Positions 19,001 through 29,353 are shown, counted from the stretch's first letter. The stretch is DNA of 64,000 nucleotides from Candidozyma auris (GCF_003013715.1 NC_072813.1:620001-684000), one strand, 5' to 3'. Program-made: numbers and translations. The notes: a model not told the origin generated them from the letters alone.

Positions 19001-20688
19001 ATGTTGCCATCGCCAAAAAACTCGAGGGATTCCTCGTTGGCCTCTGCAATGGTGTTTAAAACCTTCATTTTATTATTGAGCGAAAGCTTTGGTGAATCGT
19101 TGTATAGAAATGCATGTAGGAATTTTTGACAGTTTCCTTTCCAAAAGGTATTAAGTACGGAGCACAATTTTTCCTCCCTAAAGTATTCGAGGGTAAATGC
19201 CGTTACTTTGTCACTTATGGAATTGGGATGTAGCATGAACAATTCAACCAAAGCATCTTGGGGAGCCAAGAGATCTTCTTGTTGGTACCTGGAGAGAAGT
19301 GAATCACAAATCGAGGTCCAGTTTTCAGAATCTTGTTCCGACCTGATATCCATATAGTGTAATAAGTTGAAAACTGAGCGAGATGCAGAGTACCACAGAT
19401 AATACGGAAAAAGCTTTGCGAATTTTGTCTGCTTGGTGATAGATTGTGGGCGATCTTCGACATCGAAGAGTCTGCTGAACATGCTGAGGAATGCTGAGTT
19501 TATGAGATCAGACTTCGTTTCAAGAGAGTCAGTTATGCTATCATAAGCCTGGTCTATAGCAAAATATACGTCTGTCATCTTCTTCTCAGATGCGATTTGA
19601 TTAAAGACATGTTCCAAGACGCTGATGGCGCCAAGAGTTGCCGCGATATTTTGGGCATTCTCATCGAGTCGCAGCTTACTGGGACTAAGGGTAGTCTCAG
19701 AATCGATAGTCGAGTAAATATCTGGAGCAGCATGATTTATAACTGAACCCAATGTATGTATGACAACTTCAAATGAATCAACGCAACACTGTTGAATGAT
19801 AGTTGCTGCGGTGTCTTTGAGATGAGGATGTGATGCAAAAATAAAACAAAGGACTCTTACCACGGAGGGATAGACCTCGTCGGAGCTTGAAATCAAGACA
19901 ACGCTATACTTAATAAAATTCAAGTACAGCGATATGATGGTAGAGTTTGACGTACAACAAATCAGGTTGACGATACAATCGAGAACCGAAGGTATCATAT
20001 GGTCCCCTGAAAGTGAATAGTTGAATTGAATGCAGTTGGTCATAAAGTTTGTGAGATTCACCAAATTATGGAAAGTGACATCGATCGAGAACAGACGTTC
20101 CTCCTCCCCAACATAGTTTTTAGCTCTGCTGGAGAGGACCTTAAACCCGGATAGCAAAAATGACGAGAAGCTTTTGTTCTGCTCGTAAATGTATAGGTCA
20201 TGAATATCTCTGCCGTCATTTGTGAGCGCTTGAAGGGCTTTAAGGAAGAGGTCAAACTCATCATCGACCTTGGACTCGGATATCACGCAAAACTTGACAA
20301 TGTCAGTGTAAAACATAAGCTTGTTGCTAACTGCGTCCTCGTCTTGTCGTATACACTGAATCAAAAGATTCAATGCAGCCCTTCTCACAGTACTCTGGTT
20401 CTGTGGGTTACAGAGATCCCGTGCAAGGTACCAGACTTCTGGAATTGACGACAAGTAGTACTTCCCGAGTGCTTCTGTGATTTGGAAGGCAACATGAGCC
20501 CTACTGGAGACGCTGCCTTGTTGAAGTTGCAATAGTAGATTCTGCATATCAGCACCTCCACCCACAACTTTGGCATTGATTACCACTGGAACATTCCCCA
20601 GCGCAGGCTTTAAAGACCTTGTAATGGACTTAAGCACACTGCCAAACCCCGAGGTAGCTCGAGGTTTTGTGGCGTTGGGGTCCGACAT
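16087..20688 (-). CDS. TSC2: Tuberin-like RapGAP, TSC2 homologue
   Basis: 1533-residue protein with a long helical N-terminal region of HEAT/armadillo type and a C-terminal RapGAP domain (about 1240-1440). The catalytic helix is readable as KKRHIGNNHVNIFF, equivalent to the tuberin segment carrying the asparagine thumb, followed by FNVIKSQFNFLNIVITPH. Tsc2 with Tsc1 is the GAP for the Rheb GTPase and restrains TORC1; in fission yeast it also governs amino-acid uptake and permease trafficking. S. cerevisiae lacks a clear Tsc2, but Candida species have one. Next upstream on the same strand is an amino-acid permease gene. A related RalGAP-type role cannot be fully excluded. Confidence 0.8.
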   Translation of the reverse strand: MSDPNATKPRATSGFGSVLKSITRSLKPALGNVPVVINAKVVGGGADMQNLLLQLQQGSVSSRAHVAFQITEALGKYYLSSIPEVWYLARDLCNPQNQSTVRRAALNLLIQCIRQDEDAVSNKLMFYTDIVKFCVISESKVDDEFDLFLKALQALTNDGRDIHDLYIYEQNKSFSSFLLSGFKVLSSRAKNYVGEEERLFSIDVTFHNLVNLTNFMTNCIQFNYSLSGDHMIPSVLDCIVNLICCTSNSTIISLYLNFIKYSVVLISSSDEVYPSVVRVLCFIFASHPHLKDTAATIIQQCCVDSFEVVIHTLGSVINHAAPDIYSTIDSETTLSPSKLRLDENAQNIAATLGAISVLEHVFNQIASEKKMTDVYFAIDQAYDSITDSLETKSDLINSAFLSMFSRLFDVEDRPQSITKQTKFAKLFPYYLWYSASRSVFNLLHYMDIRSEQDSENWTSICDSLLSRYQQEDLLAPQDALVELFMLHPNSISDKVTAFTLEYFREEKLCSVLNTFWKGNCQKFLHAFLYNDSPKLSLNNKMKVLNTIAEANEESLEFFGDGNIGRVIILDVLENIAWERDEKFIDFFLGDFLFDFLSKSSFDLQKLTFEVLSSLLHTKPNKLEREKSILTTSSIGSGRYFQSALRKVSLASEKSDLRSKAPSEILFVPLSKTLSKFLITSACSDPKAAVECYNYIIKLLKNCLQEVLISPLLALLRSLVRIRVTNQGFVYFTDVTDMGGLANAFKRSSSDPNFDKDKKTFWEYPETMEYIPKHNLDKFTVIKVREPENSNEMKMAEELITLDISLWFDLVNTVITDFYHWEIYSFVWAHYCSQVSNMALFENHEDHILGLLKVVNDQLMLHLPRGHNFPTEHTSVAKSDLQVALIRMLSSLIGYHRSFSKADEDQLINAVIYAMGSYERTAIPCIHILNICCYEIPLSIKKFLTTILTRLQTSVTSSFASPPTLEFMMSLTNQPLLTSSLTTDDYKRFFAIAFKYIQYSSILRSKMAQSEGRNVNVDILQQHGVEAEIEKKASTQITPITPIMNEYLLLLSYKLIARLFLTISLSERRKLSPFLMRNLVAANQDDATAVKHEPIIAFADFIVRFVCSDIPLKVISPPKSSGDKQNELTNSWILGTLIMTITTNTIDGNSKITIRRPTSVSVLNLQLDHLMLQTTMQSNGSKRLVLNSYFLLQLVDLLDVDKQVKPIPLLDDAVTERAIGALDRIPVVSFHKAGIIYIGPNQKDEKDIFDNNTGSISYHRFLDHLGKLIKLQESDSVYVGGLDKEGGSDGKYAYISSDTISQTVFHVTTLMPNVATDKYHALKKRHIGNNHVNIFFDESGHAFNFNVIKSQFNFLNIVITPHTALQRTGRYAESKVFKVKTFRRHGVPGIFSTTHFKLISAEQLPLFIRNTILISDKFAQIWHNCNNGEYISNWQLRVRQIESLRSKTMQMHKVNQEEQEKKGQEKANTTDSGGIGQGADAISSDMTASFLEQLQGAVGDHEQEDLAHTSNFRYEYVAGDDHHAYQRLEFGSYI

Positions 20689-20846
20689 GGATGGGTGGGA
20701 TGGTGATATTTTGCACTATAGATTTCGATAAGATGCACAAAAGTGCGTAGACACCACACATCAAATATACTCATTGGCTCGCATGCGGGCGTTTGACAGA
20801 TGATCGCATCTTTCATTGATCTCGAAACTATTTAAAGAAAATTAAA

Positions 20847-22580
20847 CTAGCACCAAAATCGATAAAGTCTATAGTACCATGGCTTGCCTTTCAAGAAAGC
20901 TTTTTCTTGACGAAGCTGCTCGCGCAAGAGCTCCAAATCAGGTTCTCTGCGGCCAGTGTCAAGATCAATCTTTCTTGATGGAATCTGCAAGATCCAATTC
21001 CGTTTCCAAAGCTTGTGGCCCACGTAGAACACTACTAGGATGACTCCTCCCAAGTAAGACAAGAAGAAGTTGTAGGCGCTTGATTTCTCCCCAACTGGGA
21101 ACAAGGCAATCCAAAATTGGGCGATCAAAACCAAAAGAAAAATAAGACCACCAACGTAGGAGCCTATAAGACCAGTCTGTGCCACAAACGTCAATTCGTC
21201 AGTTGACCTTCCCTGTGTTTTTAAAGCACGTCTAAATCTGATGTGGGCCCAGTTGATGCTGATCCATGATGCGATAGAGCTCAATGCTGAAATACTCATG
21301 AGCCAGTCGAATACCTCGCCTTCTTTGTTGCTGGCTGCAATAAAAGCAAGTAATGCAAAAATGTTACAGATGATGATGGCTGCCAAGGGACGGCCTGCTC
21401 TGTCTACGTAGGAGCAGAAAGATGGCGCTAATCCTTGCTCTGCCAATGATGTGAGTGTGCGAGAGGAAGCATACACCGATGTGGAAGCCACTGAGATAAC
21501 GGAAATCAAAATCACCGCATTCATGACGTGAGGAAGACCATGAATTCCACCTTGCTCAATGGCGATAACGAAAGGGGAGGCAGTGACATCCACTGAGGAT
21601 GCACCTAAAAGTCTATCTGAGTCGTATGGAACCAAAAAGCAAATCAATGTGAGAGACACCAAGTAGAACATCAAGATTCTCCAAAAAACTTGCTTGATAG
21701 CACGTGGTAAAGCACGTCTAGGATTTTCTGCTTCAGCAGCTGCGAGGCCAACGAGTTCAACTCCAGCATACGCAAAAGCTGCTGTGACGAATACTGATGC
21801 AACGCCTTTGAAACCATTGGCAAACGCACCCGGATTATGCCAGAACTTAGACCCGTGATGAACTCCGTTTGGAGCGCCGCCGGCAGCAAGCACGATGCTG
21901 ACAATGATGAATCCTATAACTGCGGTGACTTTGATAATGGAAAAAAGAAACTCTGCTTCGCCGTATGCTCTCACACCAATCATATTTATGGAGCAGACAA
22001 CAACGTAAAATATAAGAACCCAAATATCAGGATTAACCGTTGTGTTCCAGAACTTCATAGTGATGGAGCCACTGACAAGTTCCAAGGGAAGAAGAACCAA
22101 AAACTGAATGAAGTAATTCCAGCCAACGGCGAAGCCGATTGAAGGGTCAATGAATCTGCTTGCGTACAAATTGAAACCGCCACTCACAGGGAATGCTACT
22201 GAGAGCTCTCCCAAACTTTGCATGGTGGTAAAAATCGCTAAACCGGTAATTGTCCATCCGATAAGTATACCACCGGGACCTCCCGTACTTAGAGCTGACC
22301 CTGATCCAACGAAAAGTGCACTACCGATAGATGAGCCAATGGCAATCATGGTGATGTTTCTTGACTTCAACTTTCTTTGAAGAGGTGATCTGGATGTGAG
22401 AAGATTGGCTCTTTCGATATCTGAGAGATCTGGGTCTATGTCATCGTCCACGGTGACTCTTTTAAACGAGTCCTTGAAATTTTGCCATGTACCTGTCCTT
22501 CCTTCTTGTTTTGTGGAGTAGGACCGTTGGTGAATGTCACTATCGGAAAACTTCTCCATATACGACGTGCTTTCGGTCAT
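20847..22580 (-). CDS. Amino-acid permease of the Gap1/Gap2 family
   Basis: 577-residue plasma-membrane amino-acid/proton symporter of the yeast AAT family. The cytosolic N-terminus (1-75) has Ser/Thr/Lys content typical of ubiquitin-regulated permeases. The first transmembrane segment carries [17 protein letters not shown], followed by about eleven more. [28 protein letters not shown] and [14 protein letters not shown] are family signatures. The C-terminus ends [12 protein letters not shown], a palmitoylation-type FWC tail shared by Gap1-like permeases. General rather than substrate-specific transport is likely. Which of the several Candida GAP paralogues this is cannot be settled by eye. 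Confidence 0.88.
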   Translation of the reverse strand: MTESTSYMEKFSDSDIHQRSYSTKQEGRTGTWQNFKDSFKRVTVDDDIDPDLSDIERANLLTSRSPLQRKLKSRNITMIAIGSSIGSALFVGSGSALSTGGPGGILIGWTITGLAIFTTMQSLGELSVAFPVSGGFNLYASRFIDPSIGFAVGWNYFIQFLVLLPLELVSGSITMKFWNTTVNPDIWVLIFYVVVCSINMIGVRAYGEAEFLFSIIKVTAVIGFIIVSIVLAAGGAPNGVHHGSKFWHNPGAFANGFKGVASVFVTAAFAYAGVELVGLAAAEAENPRRALPRAIKQVFWRILMFYLVSLTLICFLVPYDSDRLLGASSVDVTASPFVIAIEQGGIHGLPHVMNAVILISVISVASTSVYASSRTLTSLAEQGLAPSFCSYVDRAGRPLAAIIICNIFALLAFIAASNKEGEVFDWLMSISALSSIASWISINWAHIRFRRALKTQGRSTDELTFVAQTGLIGSYVGGLIFLLVLIAQFWIALFPVGEKSSAYNFFLSYLGGVILVVFYVGHKLWKRNWILQIPSRKIDLDTGRREPDLELLREQLRQEKAFLKGKPWYYRLYRFWC

Positions 22581-22944
22581 TGTTTATGATTAGGTATTGT
22601 CAGCTTTGTCGGGATCTTTAGTAGTCAGAGAGAAGAGAAAAAAGTGACATTTCGCAGCCAATGTGATGGACAGAAAAAGAAACGAACAATATCAAGGAAT
22701 TCAGCAACCACGGCTAGTAAGCTCATTCGAGCATAATGAAATCATCTCTGACCTTCTTATTATGAAATTCTACGCATACTTCTTGCTTCTTTGCTTCTTT
22801 GCTTACGCTATTGAATCCCAGTTCATTGTTGTTGTCTAAAGCACATTATGACTAACGTTTTCCTGCCTTGTCTAAAAATTAAGTCGGCTGCGAAAAACGC
22901 GAATACACATTAGGTTGGCCGCTTCATCCGGCCCTTGATGGCAT
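22581..22944. other. Intergenic: permease promoter
   Basis: 364 bases upstream of the permease start and downstream of the VPS62-like gene. Apart from a CTTCTTGCTTCTTTGCTTC repeat-like pyrimidine tract near 22780-22803, nothing is recognised. Confidence 0.35.
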
Positions 22945-24252
22945 CTATCCATATATCAAATCCACGAAAAAACAAAACCCACCTCCCCAAGTTATTTGTT
23001 GAAGTATCATTCTTAACCACTTTGGCCTGACGTTGGCAAAGACGTTACCGCAGTTGTAGCCTTCGCTTTCCACACCAATTCCCCACTTAATGTTCTCTCT
23101 CACATTGCATCCGTTCCAAAAGTTCCACCATTTGTGCCTTTCGCATGGGACAATTCTCAAGAGATTTTTCTTTAATGGCCCTTTGGGGCCATCGATATAT
23201 TTGTGGCCCCCAATGAAGGAGTAACTTTGTCTTGGGTCGCTACTCTCGAGCTGCTTATCGCCCCAGTGACCTGTGAACGTGAGCCAGTTACCGTAGGTCA
23301 CTTCTCTTCCACGGTGCTTAGCGTTGGTGTTGTTCTCTGCTGGATAAACGAACTTACCGTCGTACGTATAGCCCAAGTAGTTTCTAGTAGGGTTCCATAA
23401 AGGACCTCTGTCGGTAAAATCACACAAGATTTCGTATGGTAAATCGTGTGGGTGAGTACCCACAGAGACATAATTTGCATGAGTGCCCCGAGCAGAGAAA
23501 ATGATCGGGTGCTTGGGGTCAAGCTCATATTTCTCAAGATGTTTATAGTAATAGGCCCCGCCACCGCCATGAGCAGACATCCACACGATGACAGGCTTCC
23601 CTTTATAAAATCTCACCAAAGAGTGCTCCCAGTCTCCCACGTGGTTACCGTATGGGCCCAGCCCCATCACAAACGGTCCCAAGTTGAAGGAGTAGAAATA
23701 AAACCAGAAGGCATCGACCCAGCCGTTGCCCTTGTCCACTATGATCAACGTAGCAGGAGCGTCCTTAATTTCTCCGTTCACTAAATTTGGCTTGTTCTTG
23801 ATGCCCGTGATCCAGTCCGGGTCAGCGTCAAAATCCTCATCAGCTGTCAAGTACACTCCGGACATCTTCGGAAGTGAGCCCAAGTTTGTGATGTTAAGTT
23901 GACCATTTTCAGTTCCCGGAACAGTTGTGCCATTTTTAAATTCAGCGTGGAAATGCTCTACGTATTGCTTGATGTCGTAAGGCAAGTACCGTTCTTCGGA
24001 ATAAAGGTGGACAAAAGGAGCATAGTCAATCACATACTGAGGGATCTCTCCCTCCTTCAACGAACGTTCGTGGCTCTTGGGTTTCTTCAAAATCGGAGGC
24101 AAGTCTTTGAAACGAGTAGGCAGCTTTAATACATTCTCGACCTCGAACTTGTCCTCGTTTAGAAGGTCAACAAGGAAGCCGTTCTCCATATCCCACTTAG
24201 GGATGGCAGAAGCAAGTGAGGCGGCTGCTAGGAGCCAAGTGGCAACAAGCAT
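22945..24252 (-). CDS. VPS62-family secretory protein (DUF946)
   Basis: 435 residues with a clear N-terminal signal peptide (LVATWLLAAASLASA, cleavage near residue 16). The body matches the Vps62/Tda6 family: IDYAPFVHLYSEERYLPYDI, GNHVGDWEHSLVRF, PVIVWMSAHGGGGAYYY and FSARGTHANYVSVGTH are its hallmarks. Vps62 was found in vacuolar sorting screens; biochemical activity is unknown. Several Cys near the C-terminus (CERHKWWNFWNGC, YNCGN) may form disulfides. Product length is near that of S. cerevisiae Vps62 (467). The last ~20 residues are hydrophobic (GGGFCFFVDLIYG). Confidence 0.85.
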   Translation of the reverse strand: MLVATWLLAAASLASAIPKWDMENGFLVDLLNEDKFEVENVLKLPTRFKDLPPILKKPKSHERSLKEGEIPQYVIDYAPFVHLYSEERYLPYDIKQYVEHFHAEFKNGTTVPGTENGQLNITNLGSLPKMSGVYLTADEDFDADPDWITGIKNKPNLVNGEIKDAPATLIIVDKGNGWVDAFWFYFYSFNLGPFVMGLGPYGNHVGDWEHSLVRFYKGKPVIVWMSAHGGGGAYYYKHLEKYELDPKHPIIFSARGTHANYVSVGTHPHDLPYEILCDFTDRGPLWNPTRNYLGYTYDGKFVYPAENNTNAKHRGREVTYGNWLTFTGHWGDKQLESSDPRQSYSFIGGHKYIDGPKGPLKKNLLRIVPCERHKWWNFWNGCNVRENIKWGIGVESEGYNCGNVFANVRPKWLRMILQQITWGGGFCFFVDLIYG

Positions 24253-25004
24253 AGCGAGCGATAATGTATGATGTATATTCCTTTTATCAATTTTTGAATA
24301 GAATGTTGGAAAGCGTTGGTTACTTTATATAAATTGTAGGATGTCGGGGAAAAAAAGAGTATACGATAGGAAATGTTTGTACGGTTTGTGCGAGCCACCG
24401 ATAAAGGTCATGCTCGTTTCCTGCAGAAGTAATCCCACAACGGTGGGAAGGTCGGCTCGGTAGCTGGTCCTGCCTGCTCGTATAGAGAGGGTGAACGAAG
24501 CGACAAAGGAGTAAAGGAGAAAGGCGCAAAAAATTGTTGATAGTTAATGGTGGTTGAGAGAAATGTTATGCCATCAAAGAATGGGGTTTGTGGGAATATT
24601 GCTTTTTCATGGTGGAGTTTCTTTTTCTTCAGAAGACTGTGGCTGAAGGCAGGAACTCTTCCACCAAGCATCTTTGCACCCACCCCACTAACAGTTGTAA
24701 CTCTTCGGAAACATATATATATAGTATTCGCCTTAAATTCGGTATTTTTGCTTAGCTCTTTGAGAGAAAATATAGATATCATTTCAAGAATGGAACTATC
24801 TGTGAAGCATTTGCAGAGTACACATACAGGTGCAGCCTATAGTTACCACGAGCCTCATCTGGCTGAAGACACCAATAAGGGTAATCGCAGTAGGGTTAAA
24901 ACGGAACGTCTTGGATTACTGGTGAACTATATATTAGCCTCAACAGACATGGATCTATCAGGTTTTTCTAGGGTCAGTCTTGTGAAGCACGGTCCTAGAT
25001 CGTA
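24253..25004. other. Intergenic: VPS62-like promoter and CBR1 3' side
   Basis: About 750 bases. It holds a TATATATATA box at 24714-24723 followed by a 72-codon ATG frame (24790-25008) that may be a small gene. No RNA gene is seen. Confidence 0.35.
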
Positions 25005-25008
25005 TTAA
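24790..25008 (+). CDS. Hypothetical small ORF, 72 residues
   Basis: ATG-started frame with a TATA box 67 bases upstream, ending four bases into the convergent CBR1 stop region. The peptide is soluble, of mixed composition and of no known family. The same frame is open upstream to an ATG at 24547 (153 residues), but that part runs through the TATA region and looks non-coding. Could be chance. Confidence 0.2.
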   Translation: MELSVKHLQSTHTGAAYSYHEPHLAEDTNKGNRSRVKTERLGLLVNYILASTDMDLSGFSRVSLVKHGPRSY

Positions 25009-25859
25009 AAGACGAAGACCTGGTCACCCAACTTGGACACAGGCTTAGCCTTAGGGTAGCCCAAGGTCTGAGCAGCCTTTTTGATGGCAGACACCATCAA
25101 TGGTGGGCCACAGATCAACAAGTTAGTGTCTTCGGAGTGCTTGGGCAAGTGCTCGTCCATAATCTCAGGGGTGACAAAACCAACAGAACCCTTCCAGTTC
25201 TCTGGTGGGTTGTTCAAGACATAGTGAATGAAAAATTGATCAGGGTGCTCTCTTTTCAACTCCTCCAATTCGGCCCTCAACAAAATATCCTCCTCACTGA
25301 CATTGGCATACACCAAATGGATCTTGGTCTTGTCCTCAGGATTGTTCAACACGGCAGTCAAAATCTGGTACATTGGCGCAATACCAGTTCCACCTGCGAC
25401 CATGCCAAACGACTTCACCATGTTAGGTGTGTAAGTGAAAAACCCCTTAGGGCCCCTGATGTTGATGTGCTCGCCAATCTTCTTGGACTCAACGTACTTA
25501 GAAATGTTACCATTCTCGTAAGTCTTGATCAACAAGTCAAACGAACCCAACTGGTCGTTGTTGGAGATGGGTGTATACGATCTAACTACCTCTTTGCCGT
25601 TGATAATGGCCGAGATAGAAATGTGCTGACCAATGGGCAAGTTCAACTTGTCAGTGGATCTGGGCAAACCAAACTTGTAAACGCACGAGTTGTGGGACAC
25701 TCTGTGCTTTTCAATCAAGGGAAATTTCTTGTATTCCTGAGGCGATAATACTGGAGCGTCCTTCTTCGTTTTCTGAAGAAAATACAAGGCAATGAACGAG
25801 CCAATGATGGCGACGATCGTGGCAAACACAATCAACGGGTTAGGTTCGGAGTCAGCCAT
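25005..25859 (-). CDS. CBR1: NADH-cytochrome b5 reductase
   Basis: 284 residues from the ATG at 25859, the same length as S. cerevisiae Cbr1; an upstream in-frame ATG at 25976 would add a Phe-rich 39-residue leader that the family lacks. It transfers electrons from NADH to cytochrome b5 for sterol and fatty-acid desaturation and to Dph3 in diphthamide synthesis. Membrane anchor at residues 9-28 (LIVFATIVAIIGSFIALYFL). FAD-binding RSYTPIS, then GPKGFFTY, NAD-binding AGGTGIAPMYQ and the terminal LLICGPPLM and GDQVFVF motifs are all present. It locates to the ER and outer mitochondrial membrane. Confidence 0.95.
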   Translation of the reverse strand: MADSEPNPLIVFATIVAIIGSFIALYFLQKTKKDAPVLSPQEYKKFPLIEKHRVSHNSCVYKFGLPRSTDKLNLPIGQHISISAIINGKEVVRSYTPISNNDQLGSFDLLIKTYENGNISKYVESKKIGEHINIRGPKGFFTYTPNMVKSFGMVAGGTGIAPMYQILTAVLNNPEDKTKIHLVYANVSEEDILLRAELEELKREHPDQFFIHYVLNNPPENWKGSVGFVTPEIMDEHLPKHSEDTNLLICGPPLMVSAIKKAAQTLGYPKAKPVSKLGDQVFVF

Positions 25860-26277
25860 GATGAATGTTTCGTGAAGATTGGAGAAAAAGAAAGAAAAAA
25901 AGAAGAGGAAGAGGCCCTGTATTATATCGATGTCTCTCTTTGCAAACCGCGAACATTTCATGAGACATTTGGGCACAAAATGCTACCTGGGGCTGCGCGG
26001 TAGCGCCTGTTCGTAAACCTTTACCCTCTTAGGCGAATCTTACCAGGTGGCCCAGTGGACTGATGAGGAGCACACAGAGATGAATTCAAGTTCGATGTTT
26101 CTTTTTAATTACAATCTCCTCAAACGTCTGCTATGAGATTCCTCGTGAAGATAAGTAGTGTAGTTTTTGCGACTCGGCCTTGCGCACATCCGCCTGTCCA
26201 TGTGAGCAGACATGTGAAGAGCTCCCGCACCTTAATTTCTTTTGCAACCGTTAAGTCGCGCCCCGTTGAGCCTTCAC
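25860..26277. other. Intergenic: CBR1 promoter
   Basis: 418 bases between TPA1 (stop) and CBR1 (start), both on the minus strand. A purine-rich tract on the plus strand (near 25880-25915) is the CBR1 leader. Nothing else is recognised. Confidence 0.35.
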
Positions 26278-28116
26278 TCAGTGGCCATCCTCATCATCGT
26301 CTCCCAACGCCTTTACATTGAACTGGGCACTTATGTCCCACCTGGACCCTTTGGCATTGATGCTCACGTACTTTACAAATTTCAACACCGAAGGGTCTCT
26401 CACCATAAGACATAAGGTATTCCATTTGCACTGGCTGCTGTACAAGACACTGTCATCATTTGGGTCGCCTGCTTTGTAAATTGCGGGATCGTCGTCCTCT
26501 GCCTCTCCATCAGATCCAACACCAGTAGCCATACATAACTCGTAGCCGCCAAACTCTCCCGATTCCCAATTCTTGGCGTTGATGGCAGTGGGCGTAAGCC
26601 CAAGCGTGGCTTCTAACAATAAATTGACCTCGTCATTGTGCTCGCGAGCCAACATTTTCTCGGTTGTAGTAGCCAAAATAAAGTCCTGACCAGGTCTAAA
26701 CTTCCTGGCTAAAATCTGATCGCTGGTGACGACCAAGTTCGTCACGTACGTTAGCCATTTTCTGAAACTTATCGACTTCATGAACTGCATGAGCTCTAGT
26801 AGCATTTTCTCTGGTTTAGTCTGGGTGAGTCCTTTGGCTAGCTCGAAGTTGGGTAGTTCCTGAGGACCAATGTGATTGTGAAAGTTAATGCCTTTTTCCG
26901 TAAGGTCAATGTCACCCTTTCCGTCTATGTACATATATCTTTGTTTGTGTGGAGGTACGGCACATTTCCATGGGAAGTGGATTTCCTTAGAAGTCTGAGG
27001 CACCTTGTTCTCGATCTCAGTTTTTCTCAATGTTTCTTGAAGCAACAGAGCATATTCTTCCTTTAAAATTTCTTTGATTTCGACAACAGACTCTTCAACG
27101 AAGCTTTCATTAAGTCTTGCGAGTGAGGCCTTATTCAAATATGTTGGGTTCAAAAACTTACCAAGATATTCGACCTCAGTATCATCAAAAAAGTTCGACA
27201 GCAAATTCAAGCTCTCGTATTCCTTAATCTCTTCAGGGTAAAGATCATTTCTAAAAGGCTTGGGAAAGTCGAACTCTTGCAACTCCTTGCTCTGAAGCTG
27301 TTGCAACGTACTCTTGGCTTCAGTGGCCTCTTGTTCTCCAGGTATATAACCGTCCTCTCCAGGTTGCGGGATATGGAACCACCCTTGAATAGACAATCTT
27401 TGCTTGTCAACACGGACTTCTTCGACATCATGAAACGACAAACCCGGCTGAACCGTGAAGAAAGCCATTTGATTGAATTGAGGAACAAGTTTCACTTGAT
27501 GATCTGTCTCTGGGACATTAGGCACCACCGCTGGAAAGAGGCGCAAACCACCTCCATAGTGCAGTTTCCAGGTGAACTTCGGATCAGGCATGTATAAGAT
27601 GAAACTCACTCTTCTAGAACCAATAACGTCGTCATGAGTTAATAGGTGACAACCCTTGGTGTACGTATTAATCGACATATCAGTCTTCACACCACTTAGT
27701 TTACCACAACCCGTGACATTGGAGATGAAGTCTCTGAACTCCTCTGAGTAAATTGCAGCTCTTAATTTGTACAACGAGGGTAGCCTAGACAAATCGTTCC
27801 AGTCTAACCCGGACAAGTTTGCCAAGTCTCCAGATTGGAATACCTTGTATATATCTGTTTCTTTCTTTGTGAAGGCTATTTCTCCAAGTATTTCTGTCCT
27901 CACCGAGCGCAACAACTCGTCATTGATGAGCTCCGTGACCGTGCCCCATCTAAATGGCTGAGATTGGGAGATATCGAGTCTCAAGTTTTCTTGAAACTCC
28001 TTTTCGAAGATTTTGTTATTCAAGAAACTCACAATCTCATCGTGAGAGAAAGAATTATTGAGTTTTTTGACAACTGTTGTTTCAGTTTCCTCAGCAGGCC
28101 GTTTTTCTACTGCCAT
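26278..28116 (-). CDS. TPA1: Prolyl 3,4-dihydroxylase Tpa1 (2OG-Fe(II) oxygenase)
   Basis: 612 residues (644 in S. cerevisiae). Tpa1/Ofd1-type enzyme that hydroxylates a proline of ribosomal protein uS12 and influences translation termination and mRNA decay. Two DSBH domains: the N-terminal, catalytic one has H161 and D163 (HLLTHDD), H229 (LSFHDVEEV) and R240 (KQRLSIQGWFH) as metal and 2-oxoglutarate ligands; the C-terminal one (about 300-605) lacks a complete set. The ATG sits in a good ACCATGG-like context. Divergent from HOM3 across a 1.3-kb gap. Confidence 0.93.
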   Translation of the reverse strand: MAVEKRPAEETETTVVKKLNNSFSHDEIVSFLNNKIFEKEFQENLRLDISQSQPFRWGTVTELINDELLRSVRTEILGEIAFTKKETDIYKVFQSGDLANLSGLDWNDLSRLPSLYKLRAAIYSEEFRDFISNVTGCGKLSGVKTDMSINTYTKGCHLLTHDDVIGSRRVSFILYMPDPKFTWKLHYGGGLRLFPAVVPNVPETDHQVKLVPQFNQMAFFTVQPGLSFHDVEEVRVDKQRLSIQGWFHIPQPGEDGYIPGEQEATEAKSTLQQLQSKELQEFDFPKPFRNDLYPEEIKEYESLNLLSNFFDDTEVEYLGKFLNPTYLNKASLARLNESFVEESVVEIKEILKEEYALLLQETLRKTEIENKVPQTSKEIHFPWKCAVPPHKQRYMYIDGKGDIDLTEKGINFHNHIGPQELPNFELAKGLTQTKPEKMLLELMQFMKSISFRKWLTYVTNLVVTSDQILARKFRPGQDFILATTTEKMLAREHNDEVNLLLEATLGLTPTAINAKNWESGEFGGYELCMATGVGSDGEAEDDDPAIYKAGDPNDDSVLYSSQCKWNTLCLMVRDPSVLKFVKYVSINAKGSRWDISAQFNVKALGDDDEDGH

Positions 28117-29286
28117 GGTTGTAAAAGTTGATAGTCAAGTTTTCAATCACTCCAACATAGTACCAGGGCATCGAAGACGAGGGCGGCCCATGCAGTCCAG
28201 ATGGCATGATGAGATCGAACTGATAAAGGGCCAGGCGGGGGATAATTAATGATGAGAGAGTCATTGGGTGACTTTTGCTTCTCTGTAATGAATCATGTTT
28301 TTTCTAATGTGAATATATGGAATTTAATTTCTCTATCGATTTTCCATACCAATGTGCATTTTGCATTAGGATTGTATTTTGACGCAATATTTGCTAAAAG
28401 GATATCGTGAGCACTACTCTTAGTTACGCATAGAAAGATATTTATAATTATAAATGAAAAAAAAGAAGATATTTTTTTTTTGGCCTTTGTATGTTATCGA
28501 ACTTCGTGAACCACTTTTTCTCAGGACAACTTGACAGCTCGTTGATTATATGTGGTCAATGTTAGTTCAAAATGCTCCCTTGCCCATGGTAGGGCGACAA
28601 TGTCGTGATTGCCTCAGCATCGAGTTGTAATGAGCTAGAGGGTACAATGAGATGTAAGAGCTGGACAGTAAGTACAAACGGTTGAGTGAAGCTTTCAGGT
28701 CTGTTGAATTTGCTATATCATATATATATGTATGAAGATAGCTCGGAGTTTCATCGAACAACTTTCGCAGCAGGGCATTTGAAGGTCGCAAGCTGTGGGA
28801 AGGTGGAATTGCAGATGTATAGATTGATAAAAATTGTCTCAATTCTAATTCGAATTATCACTTGGGAAGCTCAATTTCGTGGTCACCTTCTATTTAATAA
28901 TCAAGAAATGGGGCTCTGTCGATTTGTACTGAGCTTTTCGTTGATTAGTCGCAATGAGTGTCAATGCAACTACCGATTTAATATCGTTCACCACGGTTTT
29001 TTTTTAAATTTTTCAGTTTTAGAATTGCTCGTTTTGACCAAACTTATTGAAGTCTAGAAGGTAACCTCAGTTGCACGAAAACGGTTGCAAATCTCAGTGT
29101 GCGCCTACATAAGTCAGTTCGCAGCGATGGGCAGATTTGCAGCCGTAAACATGGCTTACTGGTCTAGCATAGAGTTGAAACACAAAATCACATAGTCTCC
29201 TTTAACTTGTGCTAAAGGAGGTTAGATTTCCTATTTTTATTCAAAAGTCTGAGTGTGGAAGGCATTCCTTAATCTTCAATCCATAC

Positions 29287-29294
29287 TCACGTGA
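29287..29294. promoter_or_regulatory. Cbf1-type E-box TCACGTGA upstream of HOM3
   Basis: Palindromic TCACGTGA, 141 bases before the HOM3 ATG, matches the RTCACRTG motif of Cbf1 used in sulfur and methionine regulation. In CTG-clade yeasts Cbf1 also serves other regulons, so the link is tentative. Confidence 0.45.
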
Positions 29295-29353
29295 ACGCAT
29301 CTAATCAGTTATTTGCAGGACGTGAATCATCCGACACAGGACACACAGGTGCT

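Noticed and set aside
25860..25976. 39-residue N-terminal extension of CBR1
   Set aside because: Phe-rich and absent from the family; the ATG at 25859 gives exactly the usual 284 residues.
28449..28524. Possible mini-exon ending in GTATGT in the TPA1/HOM3 gap
   Set aside because: No branch site before the TCTCAG acceptor, and the exon would be a Lys/Phe homopolymer translation.
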